Source: Virgibacillus alimentarius (GTDB lineage: Bacteria; Bacillota; Bacilli; Bacillales; Amphibacillaceae). Taken from it: a stretch of DNA of 44,542 nt. The translations under genes were made by a program, and so were the position numbers. The notes beneath the pieces were generated by a model, which was given only the letters and a program-made list of their open reading frames with translations, had not been told where the DNA came from and did no database searches. This document shows positions 8,907 to 17,290 of the stretch, one piece after another. The stretch is from NCBI RefSeq assembly GCF_000709085.1, contig NZ_JFBD01000067.1, positions 1 through 44,542 on the forward strand, written 5' to 3'. Numbering within the stretch: the stretch's first letter is position 1; the number at the start of each line of letters is the position of its first letter.

Positions 8907-10175
8907 ATGGATCATAATGATAACAATCAAACGGAACAAAATTACTCTGATATAAACAACCAAAACCTTCAATCAGAAGGAAAAAGTCCATTATCACCCG
9001 TCTCGAAGAAACAAAAAGGAGCTTGGAAAAACACCTTATTTGGGGGAATTGTGGGTGGAATCATTTCTGCTGTTATCGTAGTTTTATTATTTTCAACCAA
9101 TATTAGCTCTCCAATTAGTTCGAATAAGGATACAAATACACCTGAAACAAGTTCGCATTCGGATAAGGAAACTGCTGAAGTCACAAAAACATTAAGTTCG
9201 GAAGATGCAAATGTTTCCAGTAATCTTGAACAAGTTTCGGATGCAGTAGTAGGTGTGATTAATCTTCAACGACAAGATATATGGACACCGAATCAAGAAG
9301 CAGGGACTGGGTCTGGGATTATTTATAAGAAAGAAAACGGAAAAGCATACATTGTAACAAATCATCACGTCGTAGAAAATGCAAAAGAAGTAGAAGTTGC
9401 TTTGAATGATGACGAACGGATCAAGGCAAAGGTTTTAGGGTCCGATGAATTAACGGACTTAGCTGTTTTGCAAATTGACGGAGAAAAAATAGATACTGTA
9501 GCTAAGCTCGGTACATCCAAGGACTTAAAAGCTGGAGAAACAGTTGTTGCCATTGGAAATCCACTAGGCATGGAATTTGCAAACTCTCTTACAAAAGGAA
9601 TTATAAGTGGATTAAACCGTTCCGTTCGTCTTGATACAAATGGAGATAGGCAGCCTGACTGGATAACGGAAGTAATTCAAACCGATGCTGCGATTAACCC
9701 TGGAAATAGTGGAGGAGCTTTAGTAAATGAAGATGGAGAGGTAATTGGAATTAACTCCATGAAAATAGCTAAGCAAACTGTTGAAGGAATAGGGTTTGCG
9801 ATTCCTATCGATTCCGCCTTATCTATCATGGAACAACTGGAATCAAAAGGAAAGGTTGCTCGTCCTGTTATTGGAATTAGTACAGCTTCATTAAATCAAG
9901 TGCCACCGCAATATAGAAGTGAAATTCAATTACCCGAAGACATTGAAGGAGGTATGGTTGTAGCGGATGTTCAAACAGATTCACCAGCTGAAGAAGCAGG
10001 GTTAAAGCAATTCGATATCATTACAAAAATCAATGATCATGCAGTCACATCTATTTTAGAGCTAAGAAAATATATGTATTCTCAAACAGAAATAGGTGAT
10101 ACTGTTAAATTAGAGTTTTACCGTGATGGCGAACCTCAAACCGCAAATTTAAACTTAGCAAAACGTGAAGAGTAA
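8907..10175 (+). CDS. htrA: HtrA/DegP-family membrane-anchored serine protease
   Basis: A 422-residue quality-control protease. An acidic, Asn/Gln-rich cytoplasmic N-terminus of about 40 residues is followed by one membrane segment (about 42-66) and a polar linker. The trypsin-like domain carries His154 (VTNHHVV), Asp184 (TDLAVLQ) and Ser268 (NPGNSGGA), and one PDZ domain covers about residues 320-415. All three catalytic residues are present. AAGGGAGAT lies just before the ATG. The protease degrades or refolds misfolded exported proteins at the outer face of the membrane. Its divergent pairing with cssRS points to secretion-stress control. It could equally be named htrB; the paralogues cannot be separated here. 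Confidence 0.93.
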   Translation: MDHNDNNQTEQNYSDINNQNLQSEGKSPLSPVSKKQKGAWKNTLFGGIVGGIISAVIVVLLFSTNISSPISSNKDTNTPETSSHSDKETAEVTKTLSSEDANVSSNLEQVSDAVVGVINLQRQDIWTPNQEAGTGSGIIYKKENGKAYIVTNHHVVENAKEVEVALNDDERIKAKVLGSDELTDLAVLQIDGEKIDTVAKLGTSKDLKAGETVVAIGNPLGMEFANSLTKGIISGLNRSVRLDTNGDRQPDWITEVIQTDAAINPGNSGGALVNEDGEVIGINSMKIAKQTVEGIGFAIPIDSALSIMEQLESKGKVARPVIGISTASLNQVPPQYRSEIQLPEDIEGGMVVADVQTDSPAEEAGLKQFDIITKINDHAVTSILELRKYMYSQTEIGDTVKLEFYRDGEPQTANLNLAKREE

Positions 10176-10180
10176 GAGTA

Positions 10181-10213
10181 GATTGCCTCAGCAGATGATG
10201 AGGCAATCTTTTT
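10181..10213. terminator. Rho-independent terminator of htrA
   Basis: A nine-base stem, GATTGCCTC with GAGGCAATC, is followed by CTTTTT in the htrA direction. It touches the 3' end of the convergent YteA-like gene. Confidence 0.75.
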
Positions 10214-10878
10214 ATAAATCTTCTTCATATTTTTCATGATTTGGTGTCTTGCCATTATATTTCCCATCTATATCAGCAGATAGAAATTCCTCTACATCTT
10301 CAGCGGATCCAACGCGTTCATCACTATTTGGATACATTTCATCATAATTATCTCGATCGCCATAAAAATCTGAGGCAGTTTCGGAAGTACCATAACGACT
10401 CACTTCTTGCCAAGCGTCCTCAGCGTCATAACCTACTTGTTCTTCTTCTGTTCCTTCATTTGGATTGATGTTCGGACTAAACACCTTTTCCTCGACTGGA
10501 CGGGATCGCTCAAATCCAACCTGATCCGCATGTTCGATACAAAATTCTGTAGTTGGTACCGCTTTTAAACGTTCAAAAGGAATATCTGCTCCACACTTAC
10601 TACAAATACCATACGTTCCTTCATCAATGGCGTGAAGTGCTTCATTAATTTCCTCCAATTCTGTTTCTGCATGTTCATTTAAAGCTAGATCCTTTCCCCT
10701 CTCATACAATTCTGTCCCATGATCCGCAGGATGGTTATCATAATTGGAAAGCTCGCCAATGGATTCCTGTGAAAATTCATATGCCATTCCAAAGTGATCT
10801 TGCACTTGGCGGATGAGCTCTGCTTGACGTTTCATAAGCTGATCTTTACATCGTTTTTTTTTGTTCTTGTGTTATCAC
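10212..10878 (-). CDS. YteA-family zinc-finger protein (TraR/DksA type), 5' end frameshifted in an A9 run
   Basis: A DksA/TraR-like protein of the YteA sporulation-associated family. The continuous frame from the ATG at 10835 gives 207 residues but lacks the usual N-terminus. A GTG at 10878 has an ideal GGAGG site eight bases upstream and encodes MITQEQ; after a run of nine A (10862-10854, minus strand) the frame is off by one. Dropping one A gives KKRCKDQL joined in frame to MKRQAEL, which restores the family's N-terminal coiled coil. DNHPADHGTELYERGKDLAL and CSKCG are recognisable, although the finger's last ligand pair reads CIEH rather than CxxC. The family may act on RNA polymerase; its exact role is not established. 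Confidence 0.8.
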
Positions 10879-11122
10879 AGCGAAAGCCTCCATTCTCATA
10901 AAAATGATTACTATTTATACTATGTGTAAAAGCTTCAGGATGATTCTGGGAATACATGGAATACGATCACAATTATGGAAGTTTGATTTTTATATCTAAT
11001 TTGAATTTTTATACTTTTCTTTGGTTCTTTAAAATAATTATTGTTATACTGATAAAGGAGAGAAACGTTCTTATTATTGTGTTTTACTAGCATTGAAAAA
11101 TAAGGATGGAGGGATGAGGAAA

Positions 11123-12000
11123 ATGTTATCAAAAGATAATACAATTGGCTTTATTGGTACAGGAGTTATGGGAAAAAGTATGGCGTCTAACTTACTAAAC
11201 GCTGGATATCCTATTACAGTACATACACGAACAAAAGGGAAAGCAAAGGATTTATTGGATCAAGGCGCTGTATGGAAAGAAAGTGTCGCTGATATTAGTC
11301 ATTCTGCAGATGTGATCATTACCATGGTCGGATATCCGACTGACGTGAAAGAAGTTTATTTCGGAGCTGCTGGCATTCTTGCTAATGCTAAAGCTGGTAC
11401 CTATGTTGTTGACATGACCACTTCAAAGCCTGCTTTGGCTCAAGATATTTTTCAAAAAGCGAAGGAAAATAAACTTTATGCATTAGATGCGCCTGTCTCC
11501 GGTGGAGATGTTGGAGCTAAAAATGGCAAATTAGCATCATGATCGGAGGTGAGCAAAAAGATTTTGATTATCTTGCTCCCTTATTTGAAATTCTTGGTGA
11601 AAATATTATTTTACAAGGTCCGGCTGGTGCAGGGCAGCATACTAAATTATGCAATCAAATTACCATTGCAACAAATATGATTGGTGTAACTGAAGCAATT
11701 ATATACGCGAAGAAAGCTGGTTTAGATCCTGTTAGGGTACTGGACAGTATTACAACGGGAGCTGCAGGAAGCTGGTCCTTATCAAACTTAGCGCCACGCA
11801 TGATTAAAGGAGATTTTGCTCCTGGATTTTTTGTAAAACACTTCATTAAAGATATGACAATCGCCCTTGAATCTGCACGTGAAATGGGACTATTCACCCC
11901 CGGACTTGCTCTATCTCTGGAGCTTTATCAGGAGCTTGCAGAGAATGGTGAAGCAGACAGTGGTACACAAGCTTTAATCAAGTTATTTGAACAAAAATAA
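11123..12000 (+). pseudogene. YkwC-like NAD-binding beta-hydroxyacid dehydrogenase, single-base frameshift
   Basis: Two adjacent frames together make one protein of about 290 residues of the 3-hydroxyisobutyrate/6-phosphogluconate dehydrogenase-like family, closest to B. subtilis YkwC. The first part has the Rossmann motif GFIGTGVMGKSMA and the substrate loop DAPVSGGDVGAKNG. The second has GPAGAGQHTKLCNQ, which holds the catalytic Lys. The break is at about 11534-11538: the sequence reads TTAGCATCATG where LAIM would need TTAGCAATCATG, so one A is missing. The start at 11123 has GGAGGG nine bases upstream. All conserved motifs are intact apart from this, so it is either a consensus error or a very recent mutation. 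Confidence 0.88.
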
Positions 12001-12007
12001 ACCTGAG

Positions 12008-12045
12008 GAAAACGCGGAATATAAAGTCTATTTTCCGCGTTTTTC
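12008..12045. terminator. Bidirectional rho-independent terminator
   Basis: Arms AACGCGGAA and TTCCGCGTT flank a 13-base AT-rich loop, with A-rich and T-rich flanks. It serves the ykwC-like gene and overlaps the end of the convergent 100-residue gene. Confidence 0.8.
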
Positions 12046-12330
12046 GATTGCTTCCTGAACAATAAAAGCTAAATCATCATTTCCAAAAAGCTGAAGAACA
12101 TTCAGCACAGTGGCATCCGGGATATACTCGGATTCCTGCTTGGCAACAGTCATTTCCAATGCTTCCCTTAATGCATGATTTTTCATTTGATCAGGATAAG
12201 CCTTCTTATACATTTCTTTTGGGTCAAAATCATTATTAATACACCACTGGGCATAAACTAAAATCATCATCTTTTCATCATTTTTGTAGCTTTCAATTAC
12301 TTTATCCTCCATCTCCTTATGGTTATTCAC
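12028..12330 (-). CDS. Unrecognised 100-residue protein, coupled to the methyltransferase gene
   Basis: An acidic, mainly helical small protein with no signal peptide or membrane segment; I do not recognise the family. It starts with GTG at 12330, whose GTGA overlaps the TGA stop of the methyltransferase gene, which indicates translational coupling. A later ATG six codons in (MEDKVIESYK) is also possible, although its AAGGAG lies too close. Notable are a single Cys in YAQWCINNDF and a helix LREALEMTVAKQESEY. Conserved coupling to a methyltransferase would suggest a shared process. Confidence 0.7.
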   Translation of the reverse strand: MNNHKEMEDKVIESYKNDEKMMILVYAQWCINNDFDPKEMYKKAYPDQMKNHALREALEMTVAKQESEYIPDATVLNVLQLFGNDDLAFIVQEAIEKRGK

Positions 12331-13022
12331 GATGCATCACCCGCTTTTCTAAGCATAAACACCCACATAAAGGATAGTGCTTGCTTTAATTCTAATGGCA
12401 AATGTTGAATTTGTTTCATTTCGACACCTTTTTTGTAAACACCGAAGCCATCTACATATTCCAAATTATATTCTGCTACAAGTTGTTGGAATTCCCATGG
12501 CATCATTGTATTACAAACTGCTTTATGCCCATGAAGACGCGGAAAACTCTTGGCTCTTGGGCCAGCAGTAGGTCCTAAAACAGCGATACACATGAAACCT
12601 CCTTTTTTAACCACACGCTCCAGTTCTGATATCCCCTTAGCAGGTACTTCAATCCATTCAAGTGCATTGATTGCCATCAATCCATCACAACTATTATTTT
12701 CTAATGGTAACTCAATCAGATCACCCTGCAAAAAAGGTATTTTTTCTTGAGCATATTTTTCTTTTGCAAGAGCAATCATTTTACGAGAGATATCTATTCC
12801 AGTTACGTCAAAACCAGCATGATGTAATTGATAAGAGGCGTACCCATCCCCACAACCAATATCATACATTTTACTTCCTTTTTCAAAATGCTTTTCAATG
12901 AAAGCTATAATGTCCTTCCGGTTTCCGCCCTTCCACAAGCTGCTGCTTCTTTCACTCCAGGATATTGCTTGATTATCCCATTGTGTTTGGGATTCTTTTT
13001 GCCAATCAAAAGTGCTTTTCAT
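12327..13022 (-). CDS. Class I SAM-dependent methyltransferase
   Basis: A 231-residue cytoplasmic methyltransferase. The start at 13022 (MKSTFDWQKES) has GGGGGGAT five bases upstream; a longer in-frame extension overlaps the cold-shock terminator and is rejected. Motif I is YDIGCGDGYASY, the acidic residue ending strand 2 lies in VTGIDISRKM, and motif IV-like sequence is LMAINALEWIEV. The core is of the Methyltransf_11/25 type, as in UbiE-like small-molecule methyltransferases. The substrate is unknown. It forms an operon with the 100-residue gene, which overlaps its stop codon. Confidence 0.9.
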   Translation of the reverse strand: MKSTFDWQKESQTQWDNQAISWSERSSSLWKGGNRKDIIAFIEKHFEKGSKMYDIGCGDGYASYQLHHAGFDVTGIDISRKMIALAKEKYAQEKIPFLQGDLIELPLENNSCDGLMAINALEWIEVPAKGISELERVVKKGGFMCIAVLGPTAGPRAKSFPRLHGHKAVCNTMMPWEFQQLVAEYNLEYVDGFGVYKKGVEMKQIQHLPLELKQALSFMWVFMLRKAGDAS

Positions 13023-13063
13023 GTAATCCCCCCAGATTCTGTATCTTTGAGTCATTATAACGT

Positions 13064-13099
13064 AAAAAAGGCTTATCTCGCATGAGATAAGCCTTTTTT
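13064..13099. terminator. Perfect bidirectional terminator downstream of the cold-shock gene
   Basis: A 16-base perfect stem, AAAAAAGGCTTATCTC with GAGATAAGCCTTTTTT, has a four-base loop GCAT. On the minus strand it ends the cold-shock transcript and sits just upstream of the methyltransferase start. Confidence 0.85.
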
Positions 13100-13109
13100 T
13101 CATTTTATA

Positions 13110-13307
13110 TTATTGAGCAACAACGTTAGCTGCTTGTGGTCCACGGTTACCTTCAACGATTTCAAATTCAACTTCTTGACCTTCTTCAAGTGTTTTGAAA
13201 CCTTCTGCTTGGATAGCTGAGAAGTGTACGAATACATCGTCTCCGTCTTCACGCTCGATGAAACCGAATCCTTTTTCTGCGTTAAACCATTTTACTTTAC
13301 CAGTCAT
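13110..13307 (-). CDS. cspD: Cold-shock protein, CspD-like
   Basis: A 65-residue single cold-shock domain. RNP1 reads KGFGFIE and RNP2 reads VFVHF, with the usual GPQAANV near the C-terminus. The start MTGKVKWFN at 13307 has AAGGAGG seven to eight bases upstream, so a longer in-frame extension is not used. These proteins bind single-stranded RNA and DNA and melt RNA structure at low temperature. The promoter at 13428-13456 implies a 5' leader of about 115 bases, as is typical for cold-shock mRNAs. The assignment to cspD rather than cspB or cspC is by resemblance. Confidence 0.95.
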   Translation of the reverse strand: MTGKVKWFNAEKGFGFIEREDGDDVFVHFSAIQAEGFKTLEEGQEVEFEIVEGNRGPQAANVVAQ

Positions 13308-13427
13308 TAAAATGACCTCCTTATACAAATATCGTGCAAAGTATAATTGAATCAAATACCTTTACACCACTTTGATAAAGAGATCGTAAAGTATTAGTGA
13401 AACTTCAATTTCCTTTTGCTATTTATT

Positions 13428-13456
13428 ACTTTACTTGTTTTGAGCGAAGAATGCAA
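13428..13456 (-). promoter_or_regulatory. Sigma-A promoter of the cold-shock gene
   Basis: On the minus strand TTGCAT (13456-13451) and TAAAGT (13433-13428) are 17 bases apart. Transcription would start about 115 bases before the ATG, leaving a long AT-rich leader. Confidence 0.55.
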
Positions 13457-13572
13457 GTATTTCTATACAAATTTAGCAAAAAATTATATTTACCTTTTAA
13501 AACAATAGAAATATGCTGGTACACCTTTCACAAAACCTTTTTGATTTTCACTGTTAACGAAGTGTTTAAAAT

Positions 13573-14793
13573 TTAAGCCTCCTCTATCGTACTTATCGGA
13601 CTAAATAATTCATAATTACGATTTTCTTTTGGGACATCCCATTCCTGAAGCGCACTGTCTATTGCTTTCAAAAAGGGAAGAGGCCCACAATAATAAAAAT
13701 CTTTTTGGTTATCTGATAACACCTCTTTTAGCCAGTCTAAATCAACAAAGCCTTCTTTGTCATAAAATTTTTCGGCTCGATCACGATCTGTAGGATGCGA
13801 GTAACATACATATGATGTTACATTCGGAAGTTCCTCCGCCAACTTCTTCACATGTTCCTTCATCGCATGAACCTTACTATTTTGAGCTGCGTGAATAAAT
13901 GTGATTTCACGTTCTGCATGTGTCTTTATCAATGTATTGAGCATGCTCATCATTGGAGTTATACCCACTCCTCCACTTAGCAGAACAATCGGCTGCTTGT
14001 CTGATGAATAGGTGAAATCACCAGCTGGAGCTGTAATGGGTAAAGTATCCCCTTCTGAAACATCATTATGGAGATAGTTTGATACGATTCCAGCTGGTAC
14101 ACCTTCCTTTGCATCTTCACGTTTCACACTGATACGATAATACTCCTTATTAGGAGCATCTGACAAGCTGTAATGTCGGATATGCGAATATTTTTCACCG
14201 TCAATATCTGCTTGTATGGTTAGATATTGCCCCGCTTTGTAAGCAGGAAGAGTTTTACCATCTTTAGGCTTTAAATAAAAAGAGGTAATGACTTCACTCT
14301 CTTTTACTTTTTTATCCACATAGAAAGAACGGTTCCCGATCCAACCACCTGGTTGTTGTTCCGTTTGTTGATAAAGTTTACTTTCAATTTTAATAAAAAT
14401 ATCTGCAATAGCTTGATAAGCCTTTTCCCACGCTTCAATAATATTATTGGTTGCCGCATTACCTAATACATCTTTCACAGCATCAATCAAAGCTTCCCCC
14501 ACAATTGGATATTGGCTAGGCTGAACGCCTAAGGCACGGTGTTTTTCCGTAACCCTCTTCACCATTGACTGAACCGCCTTTAAATTATCAATATTAGCTC
14601 CCGCTAAATAAACGCCATATGCTAATGCACCTTGCTGAATGCCGCGCTTTTGGTTTGTTTGGTTAAACATGTTATATAACTCAGGTACACGAGAGAATAA
14701 CAACTCATAAAATCTTTCTCCAATTTCTTGACTGTGCTCTTTTAATATAGGAGCAGTTTCCTTAACGACTTCTATTGTTTTTGCATCAAGCAT
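13573..14793 (-). CDS. hmp: Flavohemoprotein, nitric oxide dioxygenase
   Basis: A 406-residue cytoplasmic enzyme of normal family length. The N-terminal globin domain (about 1-137) starts MLDAKTIEVVKETAPILKEH and has the proximal-side helix around VTEKHRALGVQPSQYPIVG. The FAD domain (about 150-255) carries the flavin-binding motif RHYSLS. The NAD domain carries VLLSGGVGITPMMSML and ends YYCGPLPFL and YELFSP. It turns NO plus O2 into nitrate, using NAD(P)H. AAGGAG lies before the ATG. No clear NsrR or Fnr palindrome was recognised upstream. Confidence 0.96.
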   Translation of the reverse strand: MLDAKTIEVVKETAPILKEHSQEIGERFYELLFSRVPELYNMFNQTNQKRGIQQGALAYGVYLAGANIDNLKAVQSMVKRVTEKHRALGVQPSQYPIVGEALIDAVKDVLGNAATNNIIEAWEKAYQAIADIFIKIESKLYQQTEQQPGGWIGNRSFYVDKKVKESEVITSFYLKPKDGKTLPAYKAGQYLTIQADIDGEKYSHIRHYSLSDAPNKEYYRISVKREDAKEGVPAGIVSNYLHNDVSEGDTLPITAPAGDFTYSSDKQPIVLLSGGVGITPMMSMLNTLIKTHAEREITFIHAAQNSKVHAMKEHVKKLAEELPNVTSYVCYSHPTDRDRAEKFYDKEGFVDLDWLKEVLSDNQKDFYYCGPLPFLKAIDSALQEWDVPKENRNYELFSPISTIEEA

Positions 14794-14895
14794 TTCCTTT
14801 CTCCTTCCTTAAACATATTGATGACATTGTTATTTTATCCATTCAACATCTCTTTACCCTATTTTTAAAAATCATAAATCATTTCTACAGTGAGG

Positions 14896-14958
14896 CAATC
14901 ATGCTACTTGATTTACATTCGATTCCAATCATGTTAATATATCCTATAAACCAATCAT
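14896..14958. promoter_or_regulatory. Promoter and direct repeats upstream of the FadR-type regulator gene
   Basis: TTTACA (14912-14917) and TAATAT (14935-14940) are 17 bases apart, a good sigma-A promoter facing the regulator gene. CAATCATG occurs at 14896-14903 and 14926-14933, and a third partial copy, CAATCAT, at 14952-14958. They are 30 and 26 bases apart and bracket the promoter, so they may be operator half-sites. The promoter is seen; the operator role is inference. Confidence 0.5.
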
Positions 14959-14984
14959 CCTACAACTTTTAAGGGGCGTAGAAA

Positions 14985-15662
14985 ATGTTAAAAAAAGCAA
15001 ATCGCATGTCCTTAGTAGAACAAGTTATTTCCCAAATAGAGAATCTTATTGAAAGCGGTCATTGGACCGTTGGAAGTAAACTTCCACCGGAAATGGAATT
15101 GATGGAGAAATTTGAAGTTAGCCGAAATACACTAAGGGAAGCAATACATGCTTTAGTTCATGCAGGATTATTAGAAACAAAGCAAGGAAGCGGCACGATT
15201 GTGCGCTCTTCAAGTGCTTTAGAGGCTACTATGCATCGTCATATCGCAAAATCCAATTTGGTAGAAACTTTAGAAGTCCGACTAGCGTTGGAAAGGGAAG
15301 CAGCTCAGCTTGCTGCAAAACGCAGAGGTGAAGAAGATATAGATATACTAAAAACATGCATTAAACAATGCCGAAATGCGGCTGACAAAGGTGAACTAGA
15401 GGAATTCATTTCAGCAGATATTAAATTCCACAAATCATTAGTAAAAGCTGCAAATAATCAACTGCTCCAGGATTTATATGAACACATGACAGATCCTTTA
15501 TACTTCTCCATACAGGATGTAATGGTCATGGATTCTGAATTTGACTATGAAAAAGAGATACATAGCGAACTGTTAGAAGCAATTTGTCAAAAAAATGTAG
15601 AAGACGCAACAAAGTATGTCAACGAATATATTAATGAATTTAAAAAAAGATTAAGTAGGTAG
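14985..15662 (+). CDS. FadR-subfamily GntR transcription regulator
   Basis: A 225-residue repressor-type protein. The GntR winged helix (about residues 8-75) shows GSKLPPEMELMEKFEVSRNT and LLETKQGSGTIV. An all-helical FCD ligand domain follows (about 90-215), with Asp and His residues that usually bind a metal and a carboxylate ligand (DIKFHKSLV). FadR-type members respond to small organic acids and usually control a neighbouring catabolic or transport gene; here the transporter gene lies 76 bases downstream on the same strand. AAGGGG lies close upstream of the ATG. Confidence 0.9.
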   Translation: MLKKANRMSLVEQVISQIENLIESGHWTVGSKLPPEMELMEKFEVSRNTLREAIHALVHAGLLETKQGSGTIVRSSSALEATMHRHIAKSNLVETLEVRLALEREAAQLAAKRRGEEDIDILKTCIKQCRNAADKGELEEFISADIKFHKSLVKAANNQLLQDLYEHMTDPLYFSIQDVMVMDSEFDYEKEIHSELLEAICQKNVEDATKYVNEYINEFKKRLSR

Positions 15663-15738
15663 TTAGCCATATTCAAGACTGAACCACTATTTTATTATAA
15701 TCTTTTGAAATAGAAATCATAGATACGGAGGCATCATT

Positions 15739-16986
15739 TTGGAAAAAAATATTTCAACTTTAGAAAAAAATCGCGGGCATGGCCCAACTTGGATCTTATT
15801 AATCGGAATTATTTTAATTGGTGCGAACCTAAGAGCACCTTTAACATCCGTTGGCTCCTTAATTTCATTCATACGTGACGATTTAGAAATTAGTAATGCA
15901 TTAGCTGGCAGCATTACTACGCTACCTTTACTTGCGTTTGCATTCCTTTCCCCATTTGCTCCGAAAATAGCAAATCGGTTTGGGATGGAACGGACAATAT
16001 TTATTTCTTTATTACTATTAGCCATAGGAATCATTGTACGATCATTTTTCGGTTCTGTATCGTTGTTTGCCGGAACCATTCTCATTGGCTTAGCCATTGC
16101 ATTTGGAAACGTGTTATTACCTGGATTCATAAAAATGAACTTCCCTTTTAAAGTTGGAGTAATGACAGGAATATATGCAGTTTTCATGAATCTGTTTGGT
16201 GCTTTAGCATCCGGCTTAAGTGTTCCTATTTCCACTATCGGAAACATGGGATGGCAAGGGGCGCTTGCATTTTGGGGTATCCCTGCTATGATTGCCTTGC
16301 TTGTTTGGATGCCGCAATTGTTTAGAGAACAGAAATCACCAAAGGCAAAAGAGGATAGCCCATCCCAAAAAGGAAAAAGCATATGGCGTTCTCCATTAGC
16401 ATGGAATATTACATTGTTTATGGGACTACAATCATTGATATTTTATACCTTAATTACATGGATGCCTGAGATTCTGCAATCCCATGGATATAGTTCAAGT
16501 ACGGCTGGCTGGATGCTATTTCTTATGCAATTTGCTCTTATTCCATTGACGTTTATTATTCCTGTTGTTGCAGAGAAAATGAAAAACCAGAAATTGTTAG
16601 CCGGAATAACTGCAATTTTATTTATCGCTGGTATTGGCGGATTATTATCAAGTGTTCAATCACTAATGATCCCATCAGCTATCCTCATAGGAATGGGTGC
16701 AGGAAGTGCGTTTAGTTTATCTATGATGTTTTTTACACTTCGCACAACCAATGGTCAGCAAGCTTCTGAAATGTCGGGGATGGCACAATCATTCGGTTAT
16801 CTTTTAGCCGCTGCAGGTCCAGTTCTATTTGGAGCTTTGCATGATATCACGAGTGGCTGGCAAGTCCCTCTTCTAATGCTAATCGGCATCTCCGTAGTAA
16901 TATTAATTGTCGGTATCGAATCAGGAAAGAAAAGGGTTATCGAAGATACGCAAATACAAGAGAATTCTTCCTTACACCTTGGATAA
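15739..16986 (+). CDS. MFS transporter, CynX/NimT type (YycB-like)
   Basis: A 415-residue membrane protein with 12 predicted segments. The start is TTG at 15739, chosen because GGAGG lies seven bases upstream and no ATG is near. The N-terminal IGANLRAPLTSVGSL is a hallmark of the CynX/NimT branch, which moves cyanate, nitroimidazoles or other small solutes. A His-poor, basic central loop (around residues 195-215) separates the two halves. With the FadR-type regulator just upstream it probably forms a regulated unit; the substrate cannot be assigned. A long frame on the opposite strand is a shadow. Confidence 0.88.
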   Translation: MEKNISTLEKNRGHGPTWILLIGIILIGANLRAPLTSVGSLISFIRDDLEISNALAGSITTLPLLAFAFLSPFAPKIANRFGMERTIFISLLLLAIGIIVRSFFGSVSLFAGTILIGLAIAFGNVLLPGFIKMNFPFKVGVMTGIYAVFMNLFGALASGLSVPISTIGNMGWQGALAFWGIPAMIALLVWMPQLFREQKSPKAKEDSPSQKGKSIWRSPLAWNITLFMGLQSLIFYTLITWMPEILQSHGYSSSTAGWMLFLMQFALIPLTFIIPVVAEKMKNQKLLAGITAILFIAGIGGLLSSVQSLMIPSAILIGMGAGSAFSLSMMFFTLRTTNGQQASEMSGMAQSFGYLLAAAGPVLFGALHDITSGWQVPLLMLIGISVVILIVGIESGKKRVIEDTQIQENSSLHLG

Positions 16987-16996
16987 TTAATATATA

Positions 16997-17039
16997 AGAA
17001 GAAGTCCCATTTATGAGTAAGGATTTCTTCTATTTTTTT
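16997..17039 (+). terminator. Terminator of the MFS gene
   Basis: Arms AGAAGAAGTCC and GGATTTCTTCT (one G-T pair) with a 13-base loop are followed by ATTTTTTT. Confidence 0.75.
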
Positions 17040-17177
17040 GTCCTTTAAGATAATAATAAAAGAACCAAAAACCCCTCCATCCCCCAGGCATAATCCCTAT
17101 GAGAAAATAAAACTTTTTTCCTAATAAGTTCCATTAACGCTATTTAATTAATAATTTTGATTTATTCTGACATTACA

Positions 17178-17219
17178 TTGTCATATTATATCAAATTTGT
17201 TATAATGTAAACGATTTCA
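17178..17219 (+). promoter_or_regulatory. cstA promoter with overlapping CcpA cre site
   Basis: TTGTCA (17178-17183) and a perfect TATAAT (17201-17206) are 17 bases apart. TGTAAACGATTTCA at 17206-17219 matches the cre consensus TGWAANCGNTNWCA at every position and covers the expected transcription start. A CcpA/HPr-Ser-P complex bound there would block initiation, so the downstream CstA gene should be repressed when a preferred sugar is present. The match is seen; the regulation is inferred from the well-known mechanism. Confidence 0.75.
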
Positions 17220-17290
17220 TATTTTTTAGATATAGTTACCCTTCAGATGCGAAATGGTAACGTTTAAATAAAGTACAGGGGGGAAGATGA

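Noticed and set aside
13023-13103. Longer start for the methyltransferase
   Set aside because: It would begin inside the cold-shock terminator and has no homology; GGGGGGAT marks the start at 13022.
15717-16382. 221-codon open frame on the strand opposite the MFS gene
   Set aside because: It mirrors the codon pattern of the real transporter gene, has no ribosome binding site and gives a low-complexity product.
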